NCBI RefSeq assembly: GCF_006210265.1
Contig: NZ_VCNC01000003.1
Span: 434,001-498,000, forward strand
Direction: 5' to 3'
DNA length: 64,000 nucleotides
Source: Desulfovibrio sp. UCD-KL4C
Lineage (GTDB): Bacteria; Desulfobacterota; Desulfovibrionia; Desulfovibrionales; Desulfovibrionaceae
Notes under the pieces: generated by a model
Told to the model about the DNA's origin: nothing
Database searches by the model: none
The model's input: only the letters and a program-made list of their open reading frames with translations
Shown: one piece after another, positions 1-7,598 of the stretch
Layout: each line of letters starts with the position of its first letter
Numbering within the stretch: position 1 is the first letter of the stretch
Translations under genes and position numbers: made by a program

Positions 1-589
1 AAAAATAATAAGATCAGGCGGGGTACTTATATATCCTACCGAAACTTTGTTTGCCATAGGGGCGGATGCAAGTGATGAAGTTGCTGCAAATCGTGTTGCT
101 CTTGTTAAAGGACGGCCTGTTTCTAAGCCGTTACCACTTATTATAGGTAGCATGGAGCAACTCGACCTTGTTACCAAGTTTGCATCTTCTGATGTTCTTA
201 AACTTGCAGAGTTTTTCTGGCCCGGGCCTCTTTCTATTTTGGTTAAAGGTCGAGATGAATTGCCTTACGCAGTTAAAGATTCAGATGGATATACGTCTGT
301 GAGATGGACTGATCATCCTGTTGCTGCAAAAATCTGTCTTGCGGCTCGAACTCCGCTTATTGCAACCAGTGCAAATCTTAGCGGTAATAAAGCTGCGGAG
401 AAAATTGAAGATCTTGATGTAGAGTTAGTGAAGCTGGTCGAGGGGGTCTTTGACGGCAAGCCTGCTCCGCGCGGTGGAAGTCCTTCAACGGTGATTGAAC
501 CGCTTAGCGGTGGAAAAGTACGAGTCCTCAGGGATGGAGTAATATCCAAAGAATCTTTGATCCAAGCTGGATTTACTGTTGTAGATTAA
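1..589 (+). CDS. tsaC: L-threonylcarbamoyl-AMP synthase (YrdC/Sua5 family), 5' end outside window
   Basis: Family role: makes threonylcarbamoyl-AMP from Thr, bicarbonate and ATP, the first step of t6A formation at position 37 of ANN-decoding tRNAs; cytosolic. Seen: the reading frame is open to the left edge and already encodes the family's G-G-V-x-x-Y-P-T-E-T motif before the TTG at 47, so that TTG is internal and the true start lies upstream of base 1. The K-G-R-P-x-x-K-P-L stretch and the later T-S-A-N-x-S-G motif are the nucleotide-binding signatures of the YrdC fold. The C-terminus has the usual P-R-G-G-x-P-S-T-V segment. About 195 codons are visible, so only a few N-terminal residues are missing. 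YciO-type paralogues share the fold, so the exact subfamily is less sure than the fold. The gene ends just before an intrinsic terminator. Confidence 0.85.
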   Translation, partial: KIIRSGGVLIYPTETLFAIGADASDEVAANRVALVKGRPVSKPLPLIIGSMEQLDLVTKFASSDVLKLAEFFWPGPLSILVKGRDELPYAVKDSDGYTSVRWTDHPVAAKICLAARTPLIATSANLSGNKAAEKIEDLDVELVKLVEGVFDGKPAPRGGSPSTVIEPLSGGKVRVLRDGVISKESLIQAGFTVVD

Positions 590-630
590 TCACTTTAGAC
601 TGATTTTACTATTTACCAAGGTTCTTTTTT

Positions 631-661
631 AACCTGCTCTTTGTTTAAGAGCAGGTTTTTT
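631..661 (+). terminator. Intrinsic terminator after the YrdC-family gene
   Basis: An 11-bp perfect stem (arms 631-641 and 647-657) with a 5-nt loop, running directly into a run of T. It closes the transcript of the upstream tRNA-modification gene and separates it from the small-RNA region. Confidence 0.9.
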
Positions 662-818
662 AGTAAAAAAAATTAAACTCTAATTGGGATGAATAGTTGT
701 GATGTGATAGCTCAGTATAAAATATTGAACTTTTTGTATGATTTAAGAAAGTTTATTTTTTAAATAAAAATACATTTATTACATGGTGTTATGAGTAAAA
801 TGTATGTATTTTAAATTT

Positions 819-834
819 TGGCACGCGAGTTGCT
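819..834 (+). promoter_or_regulatory. Sigma-54 promoter of small RNA unit 1
   Basis: TGGCACGCGAGTTGCT matches every fixed position of the RpoN consensus (TGGCACG, four bases, TTGC followed by A or T), with GG at 820-821 and GC at 832-833 and exactly ten bases between them. The predicted start site is about 845. Sigma-54 promoters need an ATP-hydrolysing enhancer-binding protein; none is encoded in this window. Confidence 0.88.
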
Positions 835-844
835 ATATTTAAAT

Positions 845-919
845 TACCTTCATTCTTTTGCTGAGATTAAATCGAAAACAGGCCTCGCCGGATACCACCG
901 GCGGGGCCTTTTCGATTTT
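845..919 (+). ncRNA. Predicted sigma-54-dependent small RNA 1
   Basis: From the predicted start to the T-run is about 75 nt. The first 20 nt (ACCTTCATTCTTTTGCTGA region) are unstructured and identical in unit 2; their pyrimidine-rich, CCTT-containing character would suit pairing with a ribosome-binding region. The 3' half is one long hairpin: outer stem 872-878 with 909-915, a 2-nt bulge, and inner GC-rich stem 881-891 with 898-908 closed by a 6-nt ATACCA loop, then TTTT. There is no start codon with a ribosome site, so a peptide is unlikely. Layout (RpoN promoter, short RNA, strong terminator, multiple copies) recalls Qrr RNAs of vibrios, but the sequence is not theirs. Confidence 0.75.
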
Positions 920-1207
920 GTAGTAAAATATAATTTAATTGCGGGATAATTCTGAGTGAAGTTGTCGAGTGGGATTTAAATTTTGAAAAATCAGTTGAGC
1001 ATAAATCTTTAGTGATCAAATTGCGTGTCGCTTTATAATACAGCTTAATCGGTTCAAAAAATTTAACTTAGACCCCTTGTTAATGCTGTATAGTTTCGGA
1101 TTAGTATAAAAAATTTAACTTTCTGTTTATGTAGTAAAGTTTGTTGTTTTTGTATAAAATGCAAATATATTAGTACCTTAAAGTTTTATTTTTATTCTCT
1201 TAGATTT

Positions 1208-1223
1208 TGGCACGCGAGTTGCT
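1208..1223 (+). promoter_or_regulatory. Sigma-54 promoter of small RNA unit 2
   Basis: The same 16 bases as at 819-834, again a full RpoN consensus, with GG at 1209-1210 and GC at 1221-1222. Identity with unit 1 runs unbroken for about 48 bp through the start-site region, so both promoters should answer to the same activator unless distant upstream sites differ. Confidence 0.88.
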
Positions 1224-1233
1224 ATATTTAAAT

Positions 1234-1308
1234 TACCTTCATTCTTTTGCTGATATAAATATCGAAAACAGGCCTCGTCGGATACCACCGGCGGGGCCTT
1301 TTCGTTTG
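1234..1308 (+). ncRNA. Predicted sigma-54-dependent small RNA 2 (copy of unit 1)
   Basis: Near-identical to the RNA at 845-919. Differences cluster in the short linker before the hairpin (GATATAAATATC here, able to form its own small stem) and one C-to-T change in the inner stem that keeps pairing as a G-U wobble. The loop ATACCA, the bulge and the outer stem are conserved, which suggests selection on RNA structure. It ends about 220 bp before the Nudix gene, so it is a separate transcript rather than that gene's leader. Confidence 0.75.
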
Positions 1309-1528
1309 AAGCTTATACTCCATCAGGTAAATTCCTACTTAAGCGTTGCTACATATAAGTTCTTAAGCCTGTTTAATAATTTATACCTTAATTCCATTTG
1401 TCTTGTTTTCTTTCTCAAAAATAAATCGTATTATCTTGTCATAAAAAAACATATGCGTTAACAATCATAATGGAGTACTGATTGTAAGTACTCTTATTTT
1501 GTCTACTACATAATAAGGTTGTATTTAG

Positions 1529-2002
1529 ATGATTGGATCTAAACCATGTCCCCATTGCGGCAATGATATTGTCATTTATCGCAATCCAGTTCCCACTGTA
1601 GATATTGTCATTTATGACCCATGTCAGGGGGTTGTATTGATTAAGAGAAATAACCCTCCGCTTGGTTGGGCTTTACCCGGAGGGTTTGTTGATTATGGAG
1701 AAACTCTTGAACATGCAGCTGTACGCGAAGCAAAAGAAGAGACTAATCTTGATGTTGTGCTGACCGGACTTGTCGGAGTTTATTCAGTGCCGTGCCGTGA
1801 TGATAGACAGCATTCAATTAGTATCACTTATAGCGCTGTCGCATGTGATTCACAAATTATTAAAGCCGGTGATGATGCTGGAACCGCATGTTTTTTTCAG
1901 TTGGACGATCTTCCGGATTTAGTCTTTGACCATAGAGATATTTTGCATGATTTTTCGTCTAAAATTCTTTCGTTACAAACTTCGGCCTCGGTAGGGGCTT
2001 AG
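1529..2002 (+). CDS. Nudix hydrolase
   Basis: Hydrolyses nucleoside diphosphates linked to another group; the substrate cannot be told from sequence. The 157-residue protein has a complete Nudix box: G52, E58, R66-E67, E70-E71, with Asn at the position that is usually Gly (73). The N-terminus has a single C-P-H-C knuckle (C7, C10) and the [11 protein letters not shown] segment common in Nudix proteins described as ADP-ribose pyrophosphatase-like or NudC-like; with only one CxxC a full zinc ribbon is not present. It starts with ATG behind a weak AAGG. It lies 50 bp ahead of glgA on the same strand and may be co-transcribed, though no functional link to glycogen is obvious. Confidence 0.88.
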   Translation: MIGSKPCPHCGNDIVIYRNPVPTVDIVIYDPCQGVVLIKRNNPPLGWALPGGFVDYGETLEHAAVREAKEETNLDVVLTGLVGVYSVPCRDDRQHSISITYSAVACDSQIIKAGDDAGTACFFQLDDLPDLVFDHRDILHDFSSKILSLQTSASVGA

Positions 2003-2052
2003 CTCTACCGTAATTTTGCTTAGCAGGTATAAAATAAAAGGGAGTTTGGCCA

Positions 2053-3501
2053 GTGCATGACGTTTTATACGTAACTTCGGAAATGTATCCTTTTTCTAAG
2101 ACAGGTGGGCTGGGTGACGTTATGGGAGCCTTGCCTCCTTGCGTTCATGATAAAGGAGTTAACTCCGCAGTGATTACTCCGTTTTATGGACGGATGAATC
2201 TGGACGGACATAAACTGAGACTAGTGTATTCTGACCTGCATGTTGGATACCCTTGGCCGTCTACCACTGCTGAAATATATCAGACAGACTACGACGGGAT
2301 GCCTGTTTATTTTGTAGCAAGGGGTGAATATTTTGACCGGCGCTACTACTACAATACCCATAACGGAGATTATTTTGATAACTGTGAAAGATTTATTTTC
2401 TTTTGCAAAGCTGTTTTAAAGTGGGCAAGACTGCTTCCCAGTCCTCCGGCTGTAATCCATTCACATGATTGGCAGTCTGCTCTTGTTCCTCCTTATTTAT
2501 ATTTTGAACGCGCCAAAGATTCTTTCTGGAAAAATACGAAATCAGTTGCAACGATTCATAATCTTGCCTTTCAGGGACGATTTTCTGAAAGACTTTTTCA
2601 TGAATCAGGACTGCCGACTGAAGCATGGTCCATGCACGGGGCTGAATTTTATGGTGACTTTAATATGTTGAAAGCAGGCATTGCCTACAGCGACGCTGTC
2701 ACTGCCGTTAGTCCTACTTATGCAGAAGAAATTTTAGGGCCTGAATTCGGGTGTGGTCTGGAAGGATTTTTGAGAAGTAATAAAAGCAAAATCGAAGGTA
2801 TTTTAAATGGCGCAGATTACAATGTTTGGGATCCTTCCGAAGATAAATTTTTACCATGCAGGTACACGGCTGAAGATATTACCGGTAAGCAGAAATGTAA
2901 GCTGAGTATGTTGCGTGAGTTCAACATATCAGATCAATTTGCAGACAACCCTGTTTTTGGATTCATAGGCCGCCTCAGAGATCAGAAGGGTGTTGACCTG
3001 CTGATTGACATTATTCCGAAGCTTATGAAAAGAGACATCGGTCTTATAGTGCTTGGTGAAGGAAATCTTGCCTACGAAGCTCAGCTTCTCGAACTGATGG
3101 AAGAGTATGCTGGAAAAATGAGTGTTCGGGTCGGATACACTGAAGATTTAGCACATTCAATTCAGGCAGGGTCGGATATCTTTTTAATGCCGTCCAGATA
3201 TGAGCCATGCGGTTTGACGCAGATTTATGCCTTGAGGTTTGGAACTCCTCCTGTTGCAACAGCTGTAGGCGGGTTATGTGATACTATCACTCCTTTCCCC
3301 GATAAATCTGCTACTGGATTTACTTTTGCAAAGCCGGACCCTGATTTGTTTTTCGAAGCAATCGAGCTTGCTATTGCTGCTTGGTACGATAGAAAAGAAT
3401 GGAAGGAAATGGTTAAACGGGCAATGCTGAAAGAGTTCACATGGGACTGTTCAGCTGATGAATATATTAAATTGTATCGCAAACTTGGTGCGAGAATTTA
3501 G
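2053..3501 (+). CDS. glgA: Glycogen synthase (ADP-glucose-dependent, GT5)
   Basis: Transfers glucose from ADP-glucose to the growing alpha-1,4-glucan chain. Length of 482 residues is normal for bacterial GlgA. The N-terminal K16-T-G-G-L ADP-glucose motif is present, and the C-terminal Rossmann domain carries S-R-Y-E-P-C-G-L (around residue 383), the acidic region that binds the donor in GT5 enzymes. Start is GTG, chosen because it follows GGGAG at good spacing and brings the family N-terminus (D-V-L-Y-V-T-S-E) directly into place. It is followed 8 bp later by a small Cys-rich gene and then glgB, so the three probably form a glycogen operon. glgC and glgP are not in the window. Confidence 0.96.
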   Translation: MHDVLYVTSEMYPFSKTGGLGDVMGALPPCVHDKGVNSAVITPFYGRMNLDGHKLRLVYSDLHVGYPWPSTTAEIYQTDYDGMPVYFVARGEYFDRRYYYNTHNGDYFDNCERFIFFCKAVLKWARLLPSPPAVIHSHDWQSALVPPYLYFERAKDSFWKNTKSVATIHNLAFQGRFSERLFHESGLPTEAWSMHGAEFYGDFNMLKAGIAYSDAVTAVSPTYAEEILGPEFGCGLEGFLRSNKSKIEGILNGADYNVWDPSEDKFLPCRYTAEDITGKQKCKLSMLREFNISDQFADNPVFGFIGRLRDQKGVDLLIDIIPKLMKRDIGLIVLGEGNLAYEAQLLELMEEYAGKMSVRVGYTEDLAHSIQAGSDIFLMPSRYEPCGLTQIYALRFGTPPVATAVGGLCDTITPFPDKSATGFTFAKPDPDLFFEAIELAIAAWYDRKEWKEMVKRAMLKEFTWDCSADEYIKLYRKLGARI

Positions 3502-3509
3502 GGAATAGT

Positions 3510-3713
3510 ATGTCACAAGAATTGATAGCGGATTTAGCTGGAAGGCTTAACGTGGACATTAAAGGTTTAAATTTTATTGAGTCGATTAGAATGCTTCAGA
3601 GAGTTGAAGATAATTTTGATTGTTTTGCAAGAGCTGAGAGCGGTTTTTGTAATCAGAACGAATGTTTATTTTATACTGAATGTCTTCAGAATTCTCAAAA
3701 AGCAAAGGATTAA
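3510..3713 (+). CDS. Small Cys-rich protein between glgA and glgB
   Basis: A 67-residue protein. Its C-terminal half has the pattern I-R-x-x-Q-R-x-E-x-N-x-x-C-F ... G-x-C-x-Q-x-x-C ... C-L, with four cysteines (about residues 38, 47, 52 and 58). I know this pattern from small proteins and protein tails in delta-proteobacteria (Geobacter, Desulfovibrio), where no function is established. Four Cys in about 21 residues suggest a metal or disulfide site, which is inference. It has its own AGGGA site and ATG, and sits tightly between glgA (8 bp) and glgB (6 bp), so it is very likely a real translated gene. Confidence 0.75.
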   Translation: MSQELIADLAGRLNVDIKGLNFIESIRMLQRVEDNFDCFARAESGFCNQNECLFYTECLQNSQKAKD

Positions 3714-3719
3714 TTCTTC

Positions 3720-5618
3720 ATGCCTGAAACTTTACCTGTCTACATAGCCCCTTTTGATTTGTTTATGTTTGGGAAAGGTGAGCACTGGGATCTTTATCGT
3801 ATTCTCGGCGCACATTTTGATGTGCAGGATAAAAGGGAAGGATATCGGTTTGCCGTGTGGGCTCCAAATGCACGCAATATTTATGTTGCCGGAGATTTCA
3901 ACAGTTGGGACAGCAGGGCCAATCCGCTGTATCCTGTAGGTGTGTCCGGCATCTGGGCAGGATTTGTTCCTGACGTTGTTCCCGGGCAGATGTATAAATT
4001 TCAGGTAATTCAAAGCGATGGTCGTGAAGTAACCAAAACAGATCCTTTCGCATTCAGGTCAGAAATGAGGCCAGGTCATGCCGCTGTTACTTGGGGGCTT
4101 GAGAATCATGAATGGGAAGATGAAGTATGGATGGCAGATCGTAGAAGTGGCGGCCTGCCTCTTAATAAGCCGATGTCCTGCTATGAAGTGCATTTAGGCT
4201 CATGGCGCAGGAATAACTGGGACTATCGTACTTATCGTCAACTGACTGAAGAACTTATCCCTTATGCAAAAGATATGGGGTTTACCCATATTGAACTTAT
4301 GCCTATTGCTGAACATCCTTTGGACGAATCGTGGGGATATCAGACCAGTCATTATTTTTCGCCGACATCGCGTCACGGCACGCCAGATGATCTAAGATAT
4401 TTTATTGATAAATGTCATCAGGAAGGACTTGGAGTTATTCTGGACTGGGTTCCCGGTCATTTCCCAAAAGATGAGTGGGGACTTGGGCGTTTTGACGGAA
4501 CTGCACTTTATGAGCATGCAGATCCTCGTAAAGGTGAGCATCCTGATTGGGGTACATATATTTTTAATTTCGGCCGCCATGAGGTTTGTAACTTTCTGCT
4601 GACCAATGCTCTTTACTGGCTTAAAGAATTTCACATTGACGGGCTTCGCATTGATGCTGTGGCTTCTATGCTTTATCTTGATTATTCAAGAGAAGAGGGC
4701 GAATGGGTTGCCAATGATCATGGCGGTAATGAGAATGTAGAAGCCATTGAAATGTTTAAACAGCTCAATACAGTTGTTCATGATCAGTTTCCCGGCGCAG
4801 TTATGGTTGCTGAAGAATCTACTTCATGGCCGGGAGTTTCACGCCCTGTTTATACCGGAGGGCTTGGATTTTCCTTCAAGTGGAATATGGGGTGGATGAA
4901 TGACACGCTTAGCTATGTAAGCAAAAGTCCGATTCATCGCGCATATCATCACAACAGTTTAACTTTTTCTATGATTTACGCTTTCAGCGAAAATTTTGTT
5001 CTTCCTATTTCGCACGATGAAGTAGTGCACGGAAAAGGGTCACTCTTATCAAAAATGCCCGGTGATACTTGGCAGCAGATGGCTAATTTACGTCTTCTTT
5101 TCAGTTATCAGTGGGCACATCCTGGCAAGAAATTATTATTTATGGGGTGCGAATTCGGACAGTGGAATGAGTGGGATTGCCGCAAAGAATTAGACTGGGT
5201 ATTGCTCGGCTTTCCTGCACATCAGGGATTGCGCAATACTGTCACTGACTTAAACAGAACACTGCGCGAAAATCCAGCCATGTACAAACAGGACAATGAT
5301 TGGTCCGGTTTTGAGTGGGTAGATTTCAGCGATTACAAATCTTCGACCATAAGTTTTTTACGCAAGAGTGATGGCGACAAGTCCATTCTCTGGGTTTTCA
5401 ACTTCACTCCGGTAGTGCGGACAGGTTATTGTTTGGGATGCCCGCAAGGGGGTACGTGGAAGGAAATATTTAATTCAGATGCAGAGATATACGGCGGATC
5501 AAATGTAGGTAATGTTGGTGAAGTAATTGCCAAGAAAGCCGGAGATATTGGGTCCTTTCCATATTATCTGGACCTTACCTTGCCTCCGCTTGCTGCTATA
5601 GCTTTGCGGCCTGAGTAA
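3720..5618 (+). CDS. glgB: 1,4-alpha-glucan branching enzyme (GH13)
   Basis: Cuts alpha-1,4 chains and re-attaches them by alpha-1,6 links to make glycogen branches. Domains in order: N-terminal CBM48 (F-A-V-W-A-P-N-A ... G-D-F-N-S-W), the catalytic TIM barrel, and a C-terminal beta domain. Catalytic residues are visible: the nucleophile in G-L-R-I-D-A-V (about residue 310), the acid in V-A-E-E-S-T (about 364) and the transition-state Asp in S-H-D-E-V-V-H-G-K (about 431). 632 residues fits the shorter branching-enzyme class lacking the extra N-terminal module. ATG 6 bp after the small Cys-rich gene indicates translational coupling. No strong terminator follows; a dispersed repeat lies just downstream. 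Confidence 0.96.
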   Translation: MPETLPVYIAPFDLFMFGKGEHWDLYRILGAHFDVQDKREGYRFAVWAPNARNIYVAGDFNSWDSRANPLYPVGVSGIWAGFVPDVVPGQMYKFQVIQSDGREVTKTDPFAFRSEMRPGHAAVTWGLENHEWEDEVWMADRRSGGLPLNKPMSCYEVHLGSWRRNNWDYRTYRQLTEELIPYAKDMGFTHIELMPIAEHPLDESWGYQTSHYFSPTSRHGTPDDLRYFIDKCHQEGLGVILDWVPGHFPKDEWGLGRFDGTALYEHADPRKGEHPDWGTYIFNFGRHEVCNFLLTNALYWLKEFHIDGLRIDAVASMLYLDYSREEGEWVANDHGGNENVEAIEMFKQLNTVVHDQFPGAVMVAEESTSWPGVSRPVYTGGLGFSFKWNMGWMNDTLSYVSKSPIHRAYHHNSLTFSMIYAFSENFVLPISHDEVVHGKGSLLSKMPGDTWQQMANLRLLFSYQWAHPGKKLLFMGCEFGQWNEWDCRKELDWVLLGFPAHQGLRNTVTDLNRTLRENPAMYKQDNDWSGFEWVDFSDYKSSTISFLRKSDGDKSILWVFNFTPVVRTGYCLGCPQGGTWKEIFNSDAEIYGGSNVGNVGEVIAKKAGDIGSFPYYLDLTLPPLAAIALRPE

Positions 5619-5624
5619 TTTTGT

Positions 5625-5692
5625 CTCCGACGGGCAGGGGCTTTGCCCCTTGCATCCCTACCAAAGGAGATAATCTCTTTTGGAGTCCTTAT
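5625..5692 (+). repeat. Dispersed intergenic repeat, copy A
   Basis: A GC-rich stretch with self-complementary blocks (GGGGCTTTGCCCC; a second arm pair around CCAAAGGAG / CTTTTGGAG). The same consensus occurs in reverse orientation at 6851-6912 beyond pdxA. It contrasts with the AT-rich surroundings and looks like a REP-like element of the kind scattered through Desulfovibrio genomes. In RNA it would form paired hairpins and might serve as a 3' end for glgB. Confidence 0.7.
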
Positions 5693-5826
5693 TAATAATT
5701 AGTTGGTTTATGGAGGGAGCTTTCTTTTTAGGAAGTTTCCCTTTTTTCTGTTCTTGCTAACGGTTTTGAAATAGTATTGGATAGCATCCGTTAAGCGATT
5801 TTTTATAGTCAAAAAAAGGTGATGAT

Positions 5827-6810
5827 ATGAAAAAAAATATATGTATAACTCTTGGTGATCCTAATGGGCTGGGACCTGAACTTGTGTGTAGGTTATTATC
5901 AGGTCGTAAGCCAGATCGTACTTTTTTAATGATAGGTCCAGTAAACAGTTTGGAATATCATTTGGAACGGCTTGGACTTGATCGTTTTTTTGAAGAGATT
6001 AGTGATCCCAAGCAAATTATTGGAGCGAAGGCGGGATATTATCTTTATTGTCCTGAGAAATTAAAAGATTTTAAGTTGAATATCGGTGTTGCGGAACCTG
6101 AAGGAGGGCGTGGTGCCGGAGAAGCCCTTGAAACAGCTGTTCAGTTGTTAAATGATAAAATTCTGTTCGGGCTTGTGACTTGTCCACTAAACAAAGCTAT
6201 GCTGCAACTGGCCGGCTTTGATTTTCCGGGACATACTGAATTTCTGGCAGAAAGGTCTGGAGTAGGGCGTGATAATGTGTGTATGCATCTTGGCGGACCA
6301 AAGCTTAAAGTTAGCCTTGTCAGCACTCATCCTGAGTTTAAAGATATTCCGAATTTTGTGACCAAAGAAAGAATTTTGCGTTGTCTTGATCTGACTGATC
6401 AACTCGTGAAATCACTTGGTCTAGAGCAGCCTATTGCTGTATGCGGTCTTAATCCTCACGCAGGTGAGTCTGGAAGAATCGGGCATGAAGAAATTGATAT
6501 TATTGAACCTGCGATTAAAGAAGCTAATGCGAAAGGCTTGAATGTTGAAGGTCCGTTCCCCGGTGATACTATTTTTTATTTTGCAGCGCAGGGCGAATAT
6601 AGCGCAGTCCTTGCTATGTATCATGACCAAGGGTTGGCTCCACTTAAACTTTTGCATTTCAGTGAAGCTGTAAATATTACGCTTGGATTGCCGTTTCCGA
6701 GAACTTCACCCGATCACGGTACCGGCTATGACATAACCGGCACAGGAAAAGCTTCATTAGAAAGCTTTAAAGCAGCACTTGAAACAGCCGAAAAAATGGT
6801 GGATGCGTAA
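5827..6810 (+). CDS. pdxA: 4-hydroxythreonine-4-phosphate dehydrogenase
   Basis: Oxidises 4-phosphohydroxy-L-threonine with NAD in pyridoxal-5'-phosphate synthesis (DXP-dependent route). The 327-residue protein shows the three metal-binding histidine motifs of the family: F-P-G-H-T-E-F (about 134), N-P-H-A-G-E (about 211) and Y-H-D-Q-G-L-A-P (about 267), plus the C-terminal S-P-D-H-G-T-x-Y-D/I segment. ATG follows a run of A with GGTGATG. The gene stands alone on its strand, bracketed by inverted copies of a dispersed repeat. Confidence 0.95.
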   Translation: MKKNICITLGDPNGLGPELVCRLLSGRKPDRTFLMIGPVNSLEYHLERLGLDRFFEEISDPKQIIGAKAGYYLYCPEKLKDFKLNIGVAEPEGGRGAGEALETAVQLLNDKILFGLVTCPLNKAMLQLAGFDFPGHTEFLAERSGVGRDNVCMHLGGPKLKVSLVSTHPEFKDIPNFVTKERILRCLDLTDQLVKSLGLEQPIAVCGLNPHAGESGRIGHEEIDIIEPAIKEANAKGLNVEGPFPGDTIFYFAAQGEYSAVLAMYHDQGLAPLKLLHFSEAVNITLGLPFPRTSPDHGTGYDITGTGKASLESFKAALETAEKMVDA

Positions 6811-6850
6811 TTATTTAAAATATTTTTCAATCTAATTATTTTTAATAAGT

Positions 6851-6912
6851 ATTCCAAAGGGAGTTCTCCCCTTTGGTGGGGATGCAAGGGGCAAAGCCCT
6901 TTGTCCGCCAGA
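6851..6912 (-). repeat. Dispersed intergenic repeat, copy B (inverted relative to copy A)
   Basis: Read on the minus strand it follows the same order as 5625-5692: GGCGGACAAAGGGC, then GCCCCTTGCATCCCC, then an ACCAAAGGGG arm pairing with CCCTTTGG. It sits in the gap where pdxA (plus) and gmhB (minus) converge, so its hairpins may end transcripts from both sides. Confidence 0.7.
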
Positions 6913-6929
6913 GGCATACTGTATATAGC

Positions 6930-7466
6930 TTACCTACTTATAATAAATTCAGCCGCAGCAAGTAGATCGTCAGCAATATATGTGGCTTTGTCTTTGCACT
7001 TTGGTTCTTCTTTCGCCCCTTTGCCTGTGCGGACTAGGATTGTGCTGGATCCTTTGGCTAAGCCAAGTTCTATGTCACACAGCTTGTCGCCGATTACGTA
7101 GCAATTTTTCGGATCTAATTTAAATTCTTTAATAGCTTTGTCGAACATTTCCGGTGCAGGTTTGCGGCAATTGCAATTTTGTTCCGGTGTATGTGGGCAG
7201 TGGTATATTGCGGATAATTTGATCCCGATTGGGGCTAACAGCTCTTCCATTCTGCTGTTTACAGCTTCCATATCATGAGTGGAATAATATCCGCGTCCTA
7301 TTCCTGATTGATTCGTAACAACTATCAGGCCGAACCCTGCATCCTGCATTTGTTTAAGCCCTTGTTCCGCATTGGGCAGAATTTCAACTCCGGCAGGGTC
7401 GCTTAGATAGTGTTTATCGGCGATTATTGTGCCGTCACGATCAAGAAGTATATAATCCCCCATCAT
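6930..7466 (-). CDS. gmhB: D-glycero-beta-D-manno-heptose-1,7-bisphosphate 7-phosphatase
   Basis: Removes the 7-phosphate in ADP-heptose synthesis for the LPS inner core. A compact HAD IIIA protein of 178 residues: motif I L-D-R-D-G-T with nucleophile D9 and acid/base D11, the V-V-T-N-Q-S-G motif, the zinc-loop cysteines and histidine in C-P-H-T-x4-C-N-C-R-K-P, and a late G-D-K-L-C-D motif. All GmhB hallmarks are present. Start is the first of two ATG codons, 5 bp after GGAGAA. It is the last gene of the minus-strand envelope operon but lies beyond a hairpin at 7481-7516. Confidence 0.92.
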   Translation of the reverse strand: MMGDYILLDRDGTIIADKHYLSDPAGVEILPNAEQGLKQMQDAGFGLIVVTNQSGIGRGYYSTHDMEAVNSRMEELLAPIGIKLSAIYHCPHTPEQNCNCRKPAPEMFDKAIKEFKLDPKNCYVIGDKLCDIELGLAKGSSTILVRTGKGAKEEPKCKDKATYIADDLLAAAEFIISR

Positions 7467-7480
7467 TCTTCTCCAAAAGA

Positions 7481-7516
7481 AAAGCTCAAATCTTCACGTA
7501 TGAAAATTTGAGCTTT
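7481..7516 (-). terminator. Intrinsic hairpin between the TPR gene and gmhB
   Basis: 11-bp stem (7481-7491 with 7506-7516) with T-rich flanks on both sides. It would end the carA-TPR transcript. Since gmhB starts only 15 bp later, gmhB expression must rely on read-through or on RNA processing here. Confidence 0.7.
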
Positions 7517-7598
7517 TTTAGTTTCATTTATAAGAATCCGAGCGGTTTAGTTACAGCTTCTGGACATTGGTAAGCTTAACTTGTTGCATAGCTCAGTC

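Larger units (their letters stand above)
590..1528. other. Protein-free intergenic region carrying two sigma-54 RNA units
   Basis: A 939-bp very AT-rich stretch without a credible protein gene. It contains the terminator at 631-661 and two near-identical promoter-plus-terminator units at about 816-919 and 1205-1308. Two weak dyads are visible: 767-775 with 804-812 just ahead of the first promoter, and 1038-1044 with 1085-1091 about 120-170 bp ahead of the second. A short phrase around a run of A followed by TTTAACTT occurs twice (near 1055 and 1108). An open frame at 1207-1461 starts inside the second promoter and runs through its terminator, so I do not treat it as a gene. Confidence 0.7.

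Noticed and set aside
47-49. TTG as start of the YrdC-family gene
   Set aside because: The frame upstream already encodes the conserved GGV..YPTET motif, so the gene begins before the window.
1207-1461. Open frame of 84 codons after the first small-RNA unit
   Set aside because: It starts inside the second sigma-54 promoter and reads through that unit's terminator; no ribosome site and no protein-like composition.
3391-3412. Partial complementarity of the small-RNA 5' end to glgA coding sequence
   Set aside because: Pairing needs a bulge and lies deep in the coding region, far from a ribosome site; expected by chance in purine-rich coding DNA.
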